In this document: positions 16,304-26,500 of the stretch, piece by piece
How positions within the stretch are numbered: the stretch's first letter is position 1
Layout of the letters: each line of letters begins with the position of its first letter
From: Flavobacteriia bacterium
GTDB lineage: Bacteria > Bacteroidota > Bacteroidia > Flavobacteriales_D > Crocinitomicaceae
Direction: 5' to 3'
DNA length: 64,000 nt
Assembly (NCBI GenBank): GCA_947490145.1
Contig: CANLGD010000001.1
Span: forward strand, 1-64,000
The notes under the pieces: model-generated
What the model was told of the DNA's origin: nothing
The model's input: only the letters and a program-made list of their open reading frames with translations
Database searches by the model: none
Made by a program: the position numbers and the translations under genes

Positions 16304-17575
16304 ATGAAAGTAGATGTATTGTTAGGTCTTCAATGGGGAGATGAAGGAAAAGGGAAAATTGTTGACGTTTTAACACCGGAATTTGATATTATTGCACGAT
16401 TTCAAGGTGGACCAAATGCAGGTCATACCCTAGAGTTTGAAGGGATTAAACACGTTCTTCATACTATTCCATCAGGGATTTTTAGAAAAAACGTTTTAAA
16501 CTTAATCGGAAACGGTGTTGTTATTGATCCTGTAATTTTTCAAAAAGAAATTGAAAAGTTAGCACCTTTCAACATTGATTTTGACAATAATTTGGTTATT
16601 TCAAAGAAAGCACATTTAATATTACCAACACATAGATTGTTAGATGCAGCATCTGAAACAGCTAAAGGTAAAAATAAAATTGGTTCAACTTTAAAAGGGA
16701 TTGGACCAACTTATATGGATAAAACAGGACGCAATGGATTACGAGTAGGTGATATTTTCTCTACTAAATTTAAAGAAAAATACCAAATTTTAGTTGACAA
16801 GCACATTGGAATTTTAGGACATTATGAAGGTTTTGAATATGATTTAAGGGAACTTGAACCAGCATTTTTTAGAGGGATTGAATTATTGAAATCCTTAAAA
16901 TGTATTGATACAGAGGTTTTTATTAATAAAGAATTAAAAGCTGGAAAAAAAGTTTTAGCTGAAGGTGCACAAGGTACCATGCTGGATATTGATTTTGGAT
17001 CTTATCCATTTGTAACTTCTTCCAATACAATTACAGCTGGAACTTGTACTGGTTTAGGTGTTCCACCAACGAAAATTGGAAAAGTAATTGGAATTTTCAA
17101 AGCATATTGCACCAGAGTTGGCAGTGGACCATTTCCAACTGAATTAATTGATGAGATAGGGGAGGAAATGCGTCAAGAAGGACGCGAGTTTGGTTCTACA
17201 ACTGGAAGACCAAGAAGGTGTGGTTGGATTGATTTACCTGCTTTGAAATATGCAATTATGATTAATGGTGTCACAGAATTATCCATGATGAAAGCGGATA
17301 TTTTAAGTATTTTTACAAAGATTCAAGTATGTACACATTATGAAATTGATGGCGAATTGTTTGATTATATGCCTTATGATATTGAAGGATTAGAAATTAA
17401 ACCAATTTACAAAGAATTAGATGGTTGGAATACAGATTTGACGCAATTACAAGATTTTAAAAATGCACCTCAAGCTTTAAAAGATTATGTGACTTATTTA
17501 GAAAAAGAACTTGAAGTTCCTATTACTGTTGTTTCTGTTGGACCTGATAGAAGTCAAACTTTAAGTAACAAGTAA
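16304..17575 (+). CDS. purA: Adenylosuccinate synthetase
   Basis: A 423-residue enzyme that joins IMP and aspartate with GTP to make adenylosuccinate in AMP synthesis. The N-terminal P-loop QWGDEGKGKIVDVL starts at residue 9. GGPNAGHT follows near residue 36, then the GIGPTYMDKTGRNGLRVGD segment, EGAQGTMLDIDFGSYPFVTSSNT and the C-terminal STTGRPRRCGWIDLPALKYA, all canonical. Length is normal. The Fur-STAS pair lies upstream on the same strand. Confidence 0.97.
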   Translation: MKVDVLLGLQWGDEGKGKIVDVLTPEFDIIARFQGGPNAGHTLEFEGIKHVLHTIPSGIFRKNVLNLIGNGVVIDPVIFQKEIEKLAPFNIDFDNNLVISKKAHLILPTHRLLDAASETAKGKNKIGSTLKGIGPTYMDKTGRNGLRVGDIFSTKFKEKYQILVDKHIGILGHYEGFEYDLRELEPAFFRGIELLKSLKCIDTEVFINKELKAGKKVLAEGAQGTMLDIDFGSYPFVTSSNTITAGTCTGLGVPPTKIGKVIGIFKAYCTRVGSGPFPTELIDEIGEEMRQEGREFGSTTGRPRRCGWIDLPALKYAIMINGVTELSMMKADILSIFTKIQVCTHYEIDGELFDYMPYDIEGLEIKPIYKELDGWNTDLTQLQDFKNAPQALKDYVTYLEKELEVPITVVSVGPDRSQTLSNK

Positions 17576-17645
17576 TAAGTCGATTCAAAAAACTTTCTTT
17601 TTGTTATTTTAGCGATTAATTAAAGTTTAAATTTCATTTTTCAAT

Positions 17646-18515
17646 TTGAAAGAAAATAACACGCTTTTAATTTCCATGATCATCTCTATGATTTTCTGGG
17701 GATTATCGTGGCCCTCAGCAAAAATATTGACAGCATATAGTAATCCTGTAAATTTAACGATTTACAGGTATGCTGTTGTGTTTATTACCTTGCTTCCAAT
17801 TTTGTTTTTGTTAAAGATTCGACTAAAAATAAAACGCAAAGGAATCCCTTTTGTAGTAATTTCTGCTTTGCTTTTGGCAGTTTATAGTTATTTCATGTTT
17901 CAAGGATTGTCAAAAGGTTTTGCTGGATCTGGTGGAGTTTTGGTGACAACTTTGAATCCGATTTTTGCTTATACCTTCAGTTTAATAATTCAAAGAAAAA
18001 GACCGTCTAAAAATGAAATAATAGGACTATTCTTGGGTTTATTGGCTGGTTGTGTACTTCTAAAAATTTGGGGAAATTTTGATTCCATATTTTTAAGTGG
18101 AAATCTTTATTTTTTAGCCTCAGCTTTGATATGGTCAATAATGAGTCGATTTACAGCAAAATCAAGTGACTATGGTTCCCCATTTAGTTTTAGTTTATGG
18201 ATGTATTTTTTGACTTTTTTAGTATTATTGCCATTTATAAATCTTATTGATTTGAACCAAAATTTACAAGAAATTGAATTTACTTTTTGGGGAAATGTTT
18301 TGTTCGGTGGAGCGATTGTTACAAGTATTGCAACAACAATTTATTTTTATGCTACTTCAAAATTAGGTTCTGAAAAAGCAAGTAGTTTTATTTTTTTAGT
18401 TCCTTTTTCTGCGGCCGTTTCTTCTTGGTTATTATTAGGTGAAAAATTAGAAATTCACACAATAATTGGAGGATTGCTTGGGATTGCTGCTGTTTATATG
18501 ATTCAGCGAAAGTGA
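17646..18515 (+). CDS. EamA/DMT-family transporter
   Basis: A 289-residue membrane protein with ten hydrophobic helices, formed by two EamA repeats. The first starts IISMIFWGLSWPSAKIL and the second at about residue 150 (GNLYFLASALIWSIMSRFTAKSS). The start is TTG at 17646, as no ATG lies ahead of the first helix. It probably exports a metabolite or amino acid; substrate unknown. Confidence 0.85.
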   Translation: MKENNTLLISMIISMIFWGLSWPSAKILTAYSNPVNLTIYRYAVVFITLLPILFLLKIRLKIKRKGIPFVVISALLLAVYSYFMFQGLSKGFAGSGGVLVTTLNPIFAYTFSLIIQRKRPSKNEIIGLFLGLLAGCVLLKIWGNFDSIFLSGNLYFLASALIWSIMSRFTAKSSDYGSPFSFSLWMYFLTFLVLLPFINLIDLNQNLQEIEFTFWGNVLFGGAIVTSIATTIYFYATSKLGSEKASSFIFLVPFSAAVSSWLLLGEKLEIHTIIGGLLGIAAVYMIQRK

Positions 18516-18595
18516 TGAATTAAGAATTAAGTTTTTATTTAAACACAAAATTTTCATGCTTCTCTTTCCACTTTTCATTCTTCTTTTTTCACTCT

Positions 18596-19131
18596 TCATT
18601 TTTCGCTTTCAACAAGTCTTTGCTGCATAGTTATTTGTATATTGCCTCCACTTTAGTGTTAACTTGAAGTTTAAAATAAATATTTTCGATACGTTTCCTA
18701 ACTGAAGCTGGAGAATTATTTAGAAAAAACAGCAAATTGTTTGCAGTCAAAGCTTAGGTAAAGTTGATTTAAAACATCTAATTCTCTTGAGGTTAAATTG
18801 ATTTTTTAGCTTCTACTTCATTCTCGCATTTCTCAATAAGCGACGCATTGTTTTAAAAATATGCTTTTAATAATCTATAGCAGAAATCATTATGAATTTA
18901 ATATGCGAAAAACGTTGAGTTAAAATTTCTGTAGCTTGAAGTCCATCCTTTTCAGACATTTGAAAATCCATTAAAATAGAATCAATATTCTAATCTTCTT
19001 CTAATTTTGAAATTATATCTTTTCCATTAATTCTGAGAAATTTAAAACGAAATTGTAATTGAAAAAAACAAATTTTTGTTCTATACTTTTTACTATTAAG
19101 GAATTATATTCTACCACGGTGATTTTATCAT
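18596..19131 (-). pseudogene. Decayed LuxR/NarL-type response regulator
   Basis: The 754-bp gap between the EamA gene and nadC holds the wreck of a response regulator read from 19131 leftward. Fragments in shifting frames read DKITVVEYNSLIVKSIEQ (receiver N-terminus, with a Tyr where the acidic Asp is expected), DSILMDFQMSEKDGLQATEIL (phospho-acceptor loop), FIMISAIDY and then a stop, LTSRELDVL (LuxR helix-turn-helix start), SPASVRKRIENIYFKLQVNTKVEAIYK (recognition helix) and MQQRLVESEK before the final stop. Several frameshifts and in-frame stops break it. No cognate kinase is nearby. Confidence 0.85.
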
Positions 19132-19269
19132 GGTATTTATGTGATGATCAGCCTAAAATGTACAAAGGTTTTCTTTGGAATCTTTTGATGCAAAAGTAAA
19201 TCAAACAAAGTTGGTGATAAATCTATGCATCAATTGCCTAATAAAGTTTATTTTTTGTAATTTTACATC

Positions 19270-20109
19270 ATGTATGTAGATTTAATAGTGCAAGCGTTTA
19301 AAGAAGATATTGGTGATGGAGATCATTCATCTTTATCCTGTGTACCTGAAAACGCTCAAGGAAAAGCAAAATTAATCGTAAAAGATAATGGAATTATTGC
19401 CGGAATTGAACTGGCAGAACAAATATTTGCTCATTACGATAAAAACTTGAGAATGAACATTTTTATCAAAGATGGAACTGCTGTAAAAATAGGCAATATT
19501 GCATTTGAAATTTCTGGTTCATCGAGATCAATTTTGGCAACGGAGCGTTTGGTTTTGAATATTATGCAAAGAATGAGTGGAATTGCTACTCAAACGAATA
19601 AAATTATTTCCCTGGTTTCGGAATATCCAACAAAAATTTTAGATACCAGAAAGACAACTCCTGGCTTGCGTTTAATTGAAAAGTGGGCAGTAAGAATTGG
19701 TGGAGGACATAATCATCGCATGGGTTTGTATGATATGATCATGTTGAAAGACAATCATGTGGATTACGCAGGAGGAATTAAAAATGCTATTTCTAAAACA
19801 CAAGAATATTTAAAAAATACAGGTAAAGATTTAAAAATCGAAATTGAAGTTCGAAATGAAAAAGAATTGGATGAGGTTTTAGAAATCGGTGGTGTGGATA
19901 GAATCATGCTTGATAATTTTTCTCCAGAAAGAATTGAAAAATCATTGAAAATTATTCCAAAAAAGTACGAAGTTGAAGCTTCCGGAGGAATTACAATTGA
20001 AAACATTGAAGATTATGCTAAAACTGGTGTAGACTTCATTTCAATTGGTGCTTTGACGCACAGTTTCAGAAGCTTGGATATGAGTTTGAAGGCAGTTTTT
20101 GATTTGTGA
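19270..20109 (+). CDS. nadC: Nicotinate-nucleotide pyrophosphorylase (carboxylating)
   Basis: A 279-residue quinolinate phosphoribosyltransferase. It turns quinolinate plus PRPP into nicotinate mononucleotide in de novo NAD synthesis. Motifs are FKEDIGDGDHSSLSCVP at the N-terminus, ERLVLNIMQRMSGIAT, the active-site block LDTRKTTPGLRLIEKWAVRIGGGHNHRMGLYDMIMLKDNH and the C-terminal EASGGITIENIEDYAKTGVDFISIGALTHS. Length is normal. A TTG / TAATTTTA promoter-like pair ends shortly before the ATG. Confidence 0.96.
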   Translation: MYVDLIVQAFKEDIGDGDHSSLSCVPENAQGKAKLIVKDNGIIAGIELAEQIFAHYDKNLRMNIFIKDGTAVKIGNIAFEISGSSRSILATERLVLNIMQRMSGIATQTNKIISLVSEYPTKILDTRKTTPGLRLIEKWAVRIGGGHNHRMGLYDMIMLKDNHVDYAGGIKNAISKTQEYLKNTGKDLKIEIEVRNEKELDEVLEIGGVDRIMLDNFSPERIEKSLKIIPKKYEVEASGGITIENIEDYAKTGVDFISIGALTHSFRSLDMSLKAVFDL

Positions 20110-20232
20110 TTATTTCAATCAAAAGAAAAGGAATTCTAGATTTTTTTACCACATAGGAAAATCGAAAACAGAGAAGTTGTTAATTAAATAGTCATTTATT
20201 TTTTATAATTCATGTTTGTTAAAAATCGTGAA

Positions 20233-21987
20233 TTACTTTCTTTCCAAATGCAAAAAACCGTGAATCTCTTTAGCACCAGCGATTGGTTCAGTATAATTCA
20301 TTTTATAGAAATAAACTCCATCATAAGCTTCTTTTCCATCTTGAGATTTTCCATCCCATTTGATGATTTGGTTTGTAGATTCATACATGATTACACCCCA
20401 ACGGTTTACGATTGTGAAATCGCTGTTTATTACCCCTTCAAATTTAATTGGAACAAAATAGTCATTTAAACTATCACCATTTGGAGTGAAGATATTTGGT
20501 AATTCAAGTGCGAAATTACAATAGTCAACATTTACAGCTATTGATTCATTTGCAATGCAACCATTTTGTGAGATATTTACGGTGAAGATTGTTGAAATTG
20601 CTGGACTTATTTTAATTGAATCTGTTATTTCAGTTGTTGACCAAACTAAATTTGCTGTTCCATTGACAAATAAAATTGCTGAATCACCAACGCAGATTGT
20701 CGTATCATTTGAAACTGTATAATTTAGAGCCGAAGTTGTATTAATGGTAATCGTTTGACTAAGCGTACAGTTATTAAAATCACGAACCTCAACATCATAA
20801 ATTCCAGCACAAAAATTGGTAGGAGTTGTAATTGGAGCATCATTTTGAGACCAAATCTCAATGTAAGGTAATTGCCCTCCAGAAATATTTAATTGCACAG
20901 TTCCATCACATAAATTTGAACACGTTTCATCGACAACTATTGGAGCCATTGCCAAAGTGCTGTTATTTAAAGTTACAACAGCAATATCAGTAAATGTGCA
21001 TAATGTTAGATTATCAGTAACTGTAACAGCGTAGTTTCCAGGTTGTAAATTAGAAATTGTATTAGTTGTATTTCCGTTATCCCAAAGTATTGCCACATTT
21101 GCAGCATTAGCGACGGTTAAGGTAACACTTCCATTTGAAGCTCCACAATCGACATTGGTAATTGCGAAATTTAAAGCAGGATTAACTCTGCAAGTTGGAT
21201 TCATTGTACCAATCCATAAATCATTTTCCAAAGAATTTGGCGCTCCAGGCGTTTCGTTAGTCGCAACATCCTCTGAAACCCAATTTGCTTGGATGTCAGG
21301 ATCATTGGAGATAATATTTTTAAAAGACATGACCATTCCTGAGGCTGAGCCTGTGAAATAAATGGTTTGATTTCCTTGCTGATCATTATTCCCCCAACTC
21401 ACCGAATGCAATGGAACACCATTATTAGAAAGATCTGGTATTTGAAATGAATCTCCAGGATTTGCTAAAATCATTGCTCCCCATCCGGTACTTGGCACCC
21501 AATCAATGTCTGCAATTGGATAGGTCTGATTTCCTGATGAGTTTGGGCTTATACTATTGGACTCTAAAAGAGGCGAATTCCCAGGTAATATTATTGTGCA
21601 ATTTCCATCTGTTATTGAATTATCATCTGCAGGAATTGAAGGATTTTTGTCGCCATTTGTATAAATCACAATAAAAGTACCTTGAGGAATGAACTGCCAA
21701 AAAGGATCGTTTGAAAAGCGCAATGCACCTGATGCAATCCCGACATTACTACCTGCAGCAAAATAACCACTATTATCATCGATAATAACTCTTCTTAAAT
21801 CTATTGTAGGAATTGGAACTCCTTCACAAATTGGATTTCCGACAACAACCATTTCAACATATTCCTTATTACCAGTTCCTTGTGAAACCTCATTTATTAT
21901 TAATTGTTGACTGAAAATTAAACTTGTAAAAAAATTAAAGACAAGAAGAAAATTAATTTTAAACATAAACTTCATACATTCTTTCAA
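20233..21987 (-). CDS. T9SS type B-sorted protein with lamin-tail domain
   Basis: A 584-residue exported protein. Signal peptide FKINFLLVFNFFTSLIFSQ; an alternative start 3-4 residues later (MFKINF) is equally possible. The N-terminal region LIINEVSQGTGNKEYVEMVVVGN opens a lamin-tail (LTD) domain with Asp-rich NDPFW and DDNSITDGN segments. Ig-like repeats follow in the middle (CSNLCDGTVQLNISGGQLPY, DTTICVGDSAILFVNG). The C-terminus, FALELPNIFTPNGDSLNDYFVPI to YDGVYFYKMNY, is the gliding-motility/type B sorting domain. LTD domains in bacteria often occur with extracellular nucleases or structural proteins; no nuclease domain is seen here. Confidence 0.88.
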   Translation of the reverse strand: MKECMKFMFKINFLLVFNFFTSLIFSQQLIINEVSQGTGNKEYVEMVVVGNPICEGVPIPTIDLRRVIIDDNSGYFAAGSNVGIASGALRFSNDPFWQFIPQGTFIVIYTNGDKNPSIPADDNSITDGNCTIILPGNSPLLESNSISPNSSGNQTYPIADIDWVPSTGWGAMILANPGDSFQIPDLSNNGVPLHSVSWGNNDQQGNQTIYFTGSASGMVMSFKNIISNDPDIQANWVSEDVATNETPGAPNSLENDLWIGTMNPTCRVNPALNFAITNVDCGASNGSVTLTVANAANVAILWDNGNTTNTISNLQPGNYAVTVTDNLTLCTFTDIAVVTLNNSTLAMAPIVVDETCSNLCDGTVQLNISGGQLPYIEIWSQNDAPITTPTNFCAGIYDVEVRDFNNCTLSQTITINTTSALNYTVSNDTTICVGDSAILFVNGTANLVWSTTEITDSIKISPAISTIFTVNISQNGCIANESIAVNVDYCNFALELPNIFTPNGDSLNDYFVPIKFEGVINSDFTIVNRWGVIMYESTNQIIKWDGKSQDGKEAYDGVYFYKMNYTEPIAGAKEIHGFLHLERK

Positions 21988-22136
21988 TAGAAGCTACTGA
22001 AATTACAATTAAAACTAAATGGTTTCAGCAAAACACTTTAAATAAATGAGCTTCAAGGATTTCATGTAGTTTTTCACAAAGGTAGTAAATGAGAAGGGTT
22101 TTAGCAAAAAAATCAAGATTAACTTTGGGTTAAATT

Positions 22137-24752
22137 TTAACCTCCAACCATTTTTTTTATCTCATTTAATTTGATTAATGCTTCCACTGGAGTTAAAGTA
22201 TTTATGTCAATTGAAACTAATTCTTCCCTAATATTCTCTAAAACAGGGTCGTTTAATTGGAAAAAACTCATTTGAAAATCTTTTTCATTCACAACTTCCT
22301 TTACTTTTTTTGTATCTGAAGAAACGTTATTCTGCTCCAATTTTGTTAATAATTTTGTTGCACGGTTGATAACTTGTTGTGGCATTCCAGCTAATTTTGC
22401 AACATGAATTCCAAATGAATGTTCACTTCCTCCTGGTATTAACTTCCTTAAAAACAGTATTTTATTTCCAGTTTCTTTTACTGAAACGTTATAGTTTTTA
22501 ATACGCTCAAATTGGGTACACATTTCATTTAATTCATGGTAATGTGTTGCGAAAAGTGTTTTTCCTCTAAACTTTGGATGTTCGTGCAAATATTCTGCAA
22601 TCGCCCAAGCAATTGAAATTCCATCGTAAGTGCTTGTTCCACGACCAATTTCATCTAATAAAATCAAACTTCTTTCAGATAAATTATTCAAAATACTGGA
22701 TGTTTCATTCATTTCAACCATAAAAGTCGATTCTCCAGAAGAAATATTATCGGATGCTCCAACTCGGGTGAAAACTTTGTCAACCAAGCCTAAACTTGCC
22801 GATTGTGCAGGAACAAAAGAACCCATTTGAGCCATCAAACAAATGAGTGCAGTTTGACGCAATAAAGCACTTTTTCCTGACATATTTGGCCCAGTAATCA
22901 TGATGATTTGTTGCGTATCATTGTCTAAATAAACATCATTTGCAACATATTCTTCGCCAATTTTTAATTGTTTTTCAATTACTGGATGGCGGCCATTTTT
23001 AATGTCAATTTCATAGCTAGAATTAACTTCTGGACGCACATATTTATTCTTTTTTGCAACTTCAGCGAATGAAAGTAAACAATCCAATTGTCCGATTAAA
23101 AAGGCATTTTGTTGAATAGTCTGAATGTATTCTGCCATTGAAAGTACAAATTCTTGGTACAATTTACTCTCAATTTGATGAATTTTATCTTCAGCTCCTA
23201 AGATTTTATGTTCGTAAATTTTTAGTTCTTCTGTAATATATCTTTCAGCATTTACCAATGTTTGCTTTCGAATCCAAGATTCTGGAACCTTATCTTTGTG
23301 CGTATTTGTAACTTCTAAATAATAGCCATAGACATTATTGAATGAAACTTTCAAACTTGGAATTCCTGTAATTTCTGATTCTCTGTTTTGAATTTTTTCC
23401 AAAAAATCTTTTCCTGAGTAGGAAATTTCTCTTAATTCGTCTAATTCAGGGTGAATTCCTTTGGAAATAACAGGACCTTTTCCAACTTGAATTGCTGGTT
23501 CCTCCACAAAATTAAGTTCAATTGCTTCAATTAATTTTTCACAAGGATTTAAGCGTTCACCAATTTTTTCTAAGGCTTTGACTTTTGTTTTGGATAAAAT
23601 TTCTTGAAGTGGTTTTATTTGTCTTAAAGTAAATTCTAATTGTTTGATTTCTTTTGGATTAACTCTTCCTACTGCAGCTTTTGAAATCAATCGTTCTAAG
23701 TCTCCAATTTCCTTTAATCGAAGTGTGGCTTCATAAGAAATATCATCTTCTTTGGTGAAATATTCAACTGAATCTAAACGTTCTTGAATAGGTGTTAAAT
23801 CCTTTAATGGCAATACAATCCAACGTTTAATCATTCTTCCTCCCATGGGAGTTTTTGTGAAATCAATAATGTCAATTAATGTAGTTGCGTTTTCATTTGG
23901 CGAGGAAATTAATTCTAAATTTCTGATTGTAAATCGGTCTAGCCAAACAAAGCGATCTTCCTCAATTCGTGAAATCGAAGTGATGTGTCCTAATCGGTCG
24001 TGCTGCGTTTCAGAAAGGTAATGTAAAATTGCCCCTGCGGCAGTAATTCCTTCTGTAATTCCTTCAATTCCAAATCCCTTCAGGTTTTTCGTCCCAAAAT
24101 GTTTGGTCAAGGTTTCTTGAGCGAAATCATTGCTAAAAGCCCAATCTTCGAGTTTAAACGTATAATATTTATCTCCAAAACTTTCTTTGAAAAACGCTCC
24201 ATTTTTTTTCTGAAAAACGATTTCACTTGGATCAAATCCTTGAATTAATTTTTCAATGTGTTCTAAATTTCCTTGTGCGACTAAAAATTCTCCGGTAGAA
24301 ATATCCAAAAACGAAACACCATGAATTTCTTTTCCAAAGTGAATGGCGCACAAAAAGTTATTTTTATTTGAATCTAAAACGTTGTCATTGAAAGCAATAC
24401 CTGGAGTTACAAGCTCTGTAACACCACGCTTCACAATATTTTTTGTCAATTTTGGATCTTCCAACTGATCGCAAACAGCAACTCTGTATCCAGCACGAAC
24501 AAGTTTTGGAAGGTAATTTTCCAATGAATGATGCGGAAAACCAGCTAATTCGATGTAAGAATCACCATTTCGTCTTTTAGTAAGCACAATTCCAACCGTT
24601 TTCGATGTTTTGATTGCATCTTCACCAAAGGTTTCATAAAAATCCCCCACACGAAAAAGCAACAAAGCTTGAGGATGCTTTGCTTTTATGGCTTTCCACT
24701 GCTTCATTAATGGAGTTTCTTCGGCTGATTTTTTCGATTTTTCGCTGGACAA
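22137..24752 (-). CDS. mutS: DNA mismatch repair protein MutS
   Basis: An 871-residue MutS that recognises mismatches and bulges as a dimer. The Phe-x-Glu mismatch wedge is present in [13 protein letters not shown] (about residues 34-46). The Walker A box [15 protein letters not shown] lies near residue 617, followed by [21 protein letters not shown], Walker [17 protein letters not shown] and the [10 protein letters not shown] loop. The C-terminus ends with a short helix for dimer/tetramer contacts. mutL lies about 31 kb away in the same window and on the same strand. Confidence 0.97.
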   Translation of the reverse strand: MSSEKSKKSAEETPLMKQWKAIKAKHPQALLLFRVGDFYETFGEDAIKTSKTVGIVLTKRRNGDSYIELAGFPHHSLENYLPKLVRAGYRVAVCDQLEDPKLTKNIVKRGVTELVTPGIAFNDNVLDSNKNNFLCAIHFGKEIHGVSFLDISTGEFLVAQGNLEHIEKLIQGFDPSEIVFQKKNGAFFKESFGDKYYTFKLEDWAFSNDFAQETLTKHFGTKNLKGFGIEGITEGITAAGAILHYLSETQHDRLGHITSISRIEEDRFVWLDRFTIRNLELISSPNENATTLIDIIDFTKTPMGGRMIKRWIVLPLKDLTPIQERLDSVEYFTKEDDISYEATLRLKEIGDLERLISKAAVGRVNPKEIKQLEFTLRQIKPLQEILSKTKVKALEKIGERLNPCEKLIEAIELNFVEEPAIQVGKGPVISKGIHPELDELREISYSGKDFLEKIQNRESEITGIPSLKVSFNNVYGYYLEVTNTHKDKVPESWIRKQTLVNAERYITEELKIYEHKILGAEDKIHQIESKLYQEFVLSMAEYIQTIQQNAFLIGQLDCLLSFAEVAKKNKYVRPEVNSSYEIDIKNGRHPVIEKQLKIGEEYVANDVYLDNDTQQIIMITGPNMSGKSALLRQTALICLMAQMGSFVPAQSASLGLVDKVFTRVGASDNISSGESTFMVEMNETSSILNNLSERSLILLDEIGRGTSTYDGISIAWAIAEYLHEHPKFRGKTLFATHYHELNEMCTQFERIKNYNVSVKETGNKILFLRKLIPGGSEHSFGIHVAKLAGMPQQVINRATKLLTKLEQNNVSSDTKKVKEVVNEKDFQMSFFQLNDPVLENIREELVSIDINTLTPVEALIKLNEIKKMVGG

Positions 24753-24844
24753 GTGATTAATTTTTAAATTTGCAGAGTAAAATTAGTTCCAAAAATTTTA
24801 TTTGAAGAAAAAAGATACAAAATATTATCAACAAAAATTCTAAA

Positions 24845-25384
24845 ATGGAAAACAAAAAACTCAAATTATGGGAATTAGAACGTGTCAATGAACAAGAATT
24901 CAAGGCACAGACAAAATTTTCTTTAATCATAATTTTAGATGATATCAGAAGTTTGAATAATATTGGAACTTTTTTTAGAACGGCAGATGCTTTTAATGTT
25001 GAAAAAATTTATTTGTGTGGAATTACCGCTACTCCTCCGAACAAAGACATTCATAAAACCGCTTTGGGAGCAACCGAAACAATCGCTTGGGAGCACAGAG
25101 AATCAATAGTTGATTTAATTGATGAATTAAAAAAAGAGGGAACATTAATCGCAAGTATTGAGCAAACAGAAGATACAACTTTACTGCAAAACATTAATTC
25201 AATTCCGAAACAAAAAATCGCCTTAATTTTTGGAAATGAAGTGAATGGCGTGAATCAAGAAGCGATAAACAAAAGTGATTATGTGATTGAAATTCCACAA
25301 TTTGGAACAAAACACAGTTTAAATGTTTCCGTTTGCGCTGGCGTTGTTTTGTGGGAATTTTTGAAAAGGGAAATTGTAAAATAG
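24845..25384 (+). CDS. SpoU/TrmH-family RNA 2'-O-methyltransferase
   Basis: A 179-residue SPOUT methyltransferase with all three knot motifs. These are NNIGTFFRTADAFNVEKIYLCG (motif 1, Asn-Arg catalytic block), IALIFGNEVNGV (motif 2) and IPQFGTKHSLNVSVCAGVVLWEF (motif 3). It lacks an extra RNA-binding N-terminal domain, so it is a minimal member. The target (tRNA or rRNA nucleotide) is not deducible. It is divergent from mutS, with about 90 bp between the start codons. Confidence 0.87.
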   Translation: MENKKLKLWELERVNEQEFKAQTKFSLIIILDDIRSLNNIGTFFRTADAFNVEKIYLCGITATPPNKDIHKTALGATETIAWEHRESIVDLIDELKKEGTLIASIEQTEDTTLLQNINSIPKQKIALIFGNEVNGVNQEAINKSDYVIEIPQFGTKHSLNVSVCAGVVLWEFLKREIVK

Positions 25385-25467
25385 GCTTTAGACATAAAGA
25401 CATAAGACGAAAGACTTTGATTGATTTAGAGATAAAATTCGATTTTATAGGTTTTATTGAAAATATC

Positions 25468-25533
25468 TTTGCGTCTTTGAGACGTGGCGAGAAAAAACTT
25501 TACGAACTTTGCGATATTCTTTGCAACTTTGCA
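25468..25533. repeat. TTTGCG-type degenerate repeat
   Basis: Between the SpoU gene and dapD the sequence repeats a short word in degenerate form: CTTTGCGTCTTTGAGACGTGG, then AACTTTGCGATATTC, then CTTTGCAACTTTGCA. An AAGACATAAGACGAAAGACT run precedes it (25390-25415). It does not look coding. Similar word repeats occur at other intergenic sites in the window. Confidence 0.55.
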
Positions 25534-25549
25534 TTTAAATAAGCAGTAA

Positions 25550-26359
25550 ATGAGATCTACAATTGAAAAAGCATGGGAAAACCGTGAATTATTAAAAGAA
25601 AAAAAAACAATTCAAGCCATAGAACACGTTATTGAAGAAATTGATAAAGGTATTATTCGTGTTGCAGAACCAACAGAAAACGGCCAATGGCAAGTAAACG
25701 AATGGGTGAAAAAAGCAGTTGTGATGTATTTTCCAATTCGACAAATGGAAACGATAGAGGTTGGTCCATTTGAATTTCATGATAAAATGGCTTTAAAAAC
25801 TAATTACAAAGAATTAGGTGTAAGGGTTGTCCCTCCAGCAGTTGCGAGATACGGAGCTTTTATCGCTTCAGGTGTAATTTTGATGCCATCTTATGTAAAT
25901 ATTGGCGCTTATGTTGACTCAGGAACAATGGTCGATACATGGTCAACTGTAGGCTCTTGTGCACAAATTGGAAAAAATGTTCACTTAAGCGGAGGAGTTG
26001 GAATTGGAGGAGTTTTAGAACCACTTCAAGCGGCACCAGTTATTATCGAAGATGGAGCTTTTATAGGTTCGAGATGCATAGTTGTTGAAGGAGTTAGAGT
26101 TGGAAAAGAGGCAGTTTTAGGAGCAAATGTTGTGTTGACAAAATCTACAAAAATCATTGATGTTACAGGAAATGAACCAGTTGAAATCCGCGGTTATGTT
26201 CCAGACAGAAGTGTTGTGATTCCTGGATCTTACACTAAAAAATTTCCAGCTGGAGAATTTCAAGTTCCTTGCGCTATAATTATCGGAAAAAGAAAAGAAA
26301 GTACTGATTTAAAAACTTCATTGAATGATGCATTGAGAGAACATAATATAGCAGTTTAA
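25550..26359 (+). CDS. dapD: 2,3,4,5-tetrahydropyridine-2,6-dicarboxylate N-succinyltransferase
   Basis: A 269-residue left-handed beta-helix acyltransferase of the lysine/diaminopimelate pathway. The N-terminal helical region is followed by hexapeptide repeats: RVVPPAVARYGAFIASGVILMPSYVNIGAYVDSGTMVDTWSTVGSCAQIGKNVHLSGGVGIGGVLEPLQA. GAFIGSRCIVVEGVRVG and GYVPDRSVVIPGSY come next. Length and motif order are canonical for the DapD trimer. It supplies meso-diaminopimelate for peptidoglycan as well as lysine. Confidence 0.96.
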   Translation: MRSTIEKAWENRELLKEKKTIQAIEHVIEEIDKGIIRVAEPTENGQWQVNEWVKKAVVMYFPIRQMETIEVGPFEFHDKMALKTNYKELGVRVVPPAVARYGAFIASGVILMPSYVNIGAYVDSGTMVDTWSTVGSCAQIGKNVHLSGGVGIGGVLEPLQAAPVIIEDGAFIGSRCIVVEGVRVGKEAVLGANVVLTKSTKIIDVTGNEPVEIRGYVPDRSVVIPGSYTKKFPAGEFQVPCAIIIGKRKESTDLKTSLNDALREHNIAV

Positions 26360-26389
26360 AACTGTTTTTAAATTCCAATTTTGTCGTTA

Positions 26390-26475
26390 TTTTTTTGTGA
26401 TAAATGTATCATTAGCAGGGGCTAACTCAAAATTTCTCACTTTAAAAAATGCCTAAAAATTGAAATTTAAAATTC
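26390..26475. repeat. Dispersed repeat, copy C (hairpin TTAGC-N4-GCTAA)
   Basis: This stretch reads CGTTATTTTT, then TCATTAGCAGGGGCTAACTC, then a TTTAAAAAA tract and GCCT. The same order of words is found at 63655-63762 (same orientation) and, inverted, at 60431-60535. The core pairs TTAGC with GCTAA across a 4-nt loop (AGGG here). It fills most of the 141-bp gap before mobA. Confidence 0.55.
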
Positions 26476-26500
26476 AGTTTTAAAGATATTAAAGTGAAAA

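Noticed and set aside
25468-25533. CRISPR array
   Set aside because: The repeats are short, degenerate and contiguous, with no equal-length spacers.
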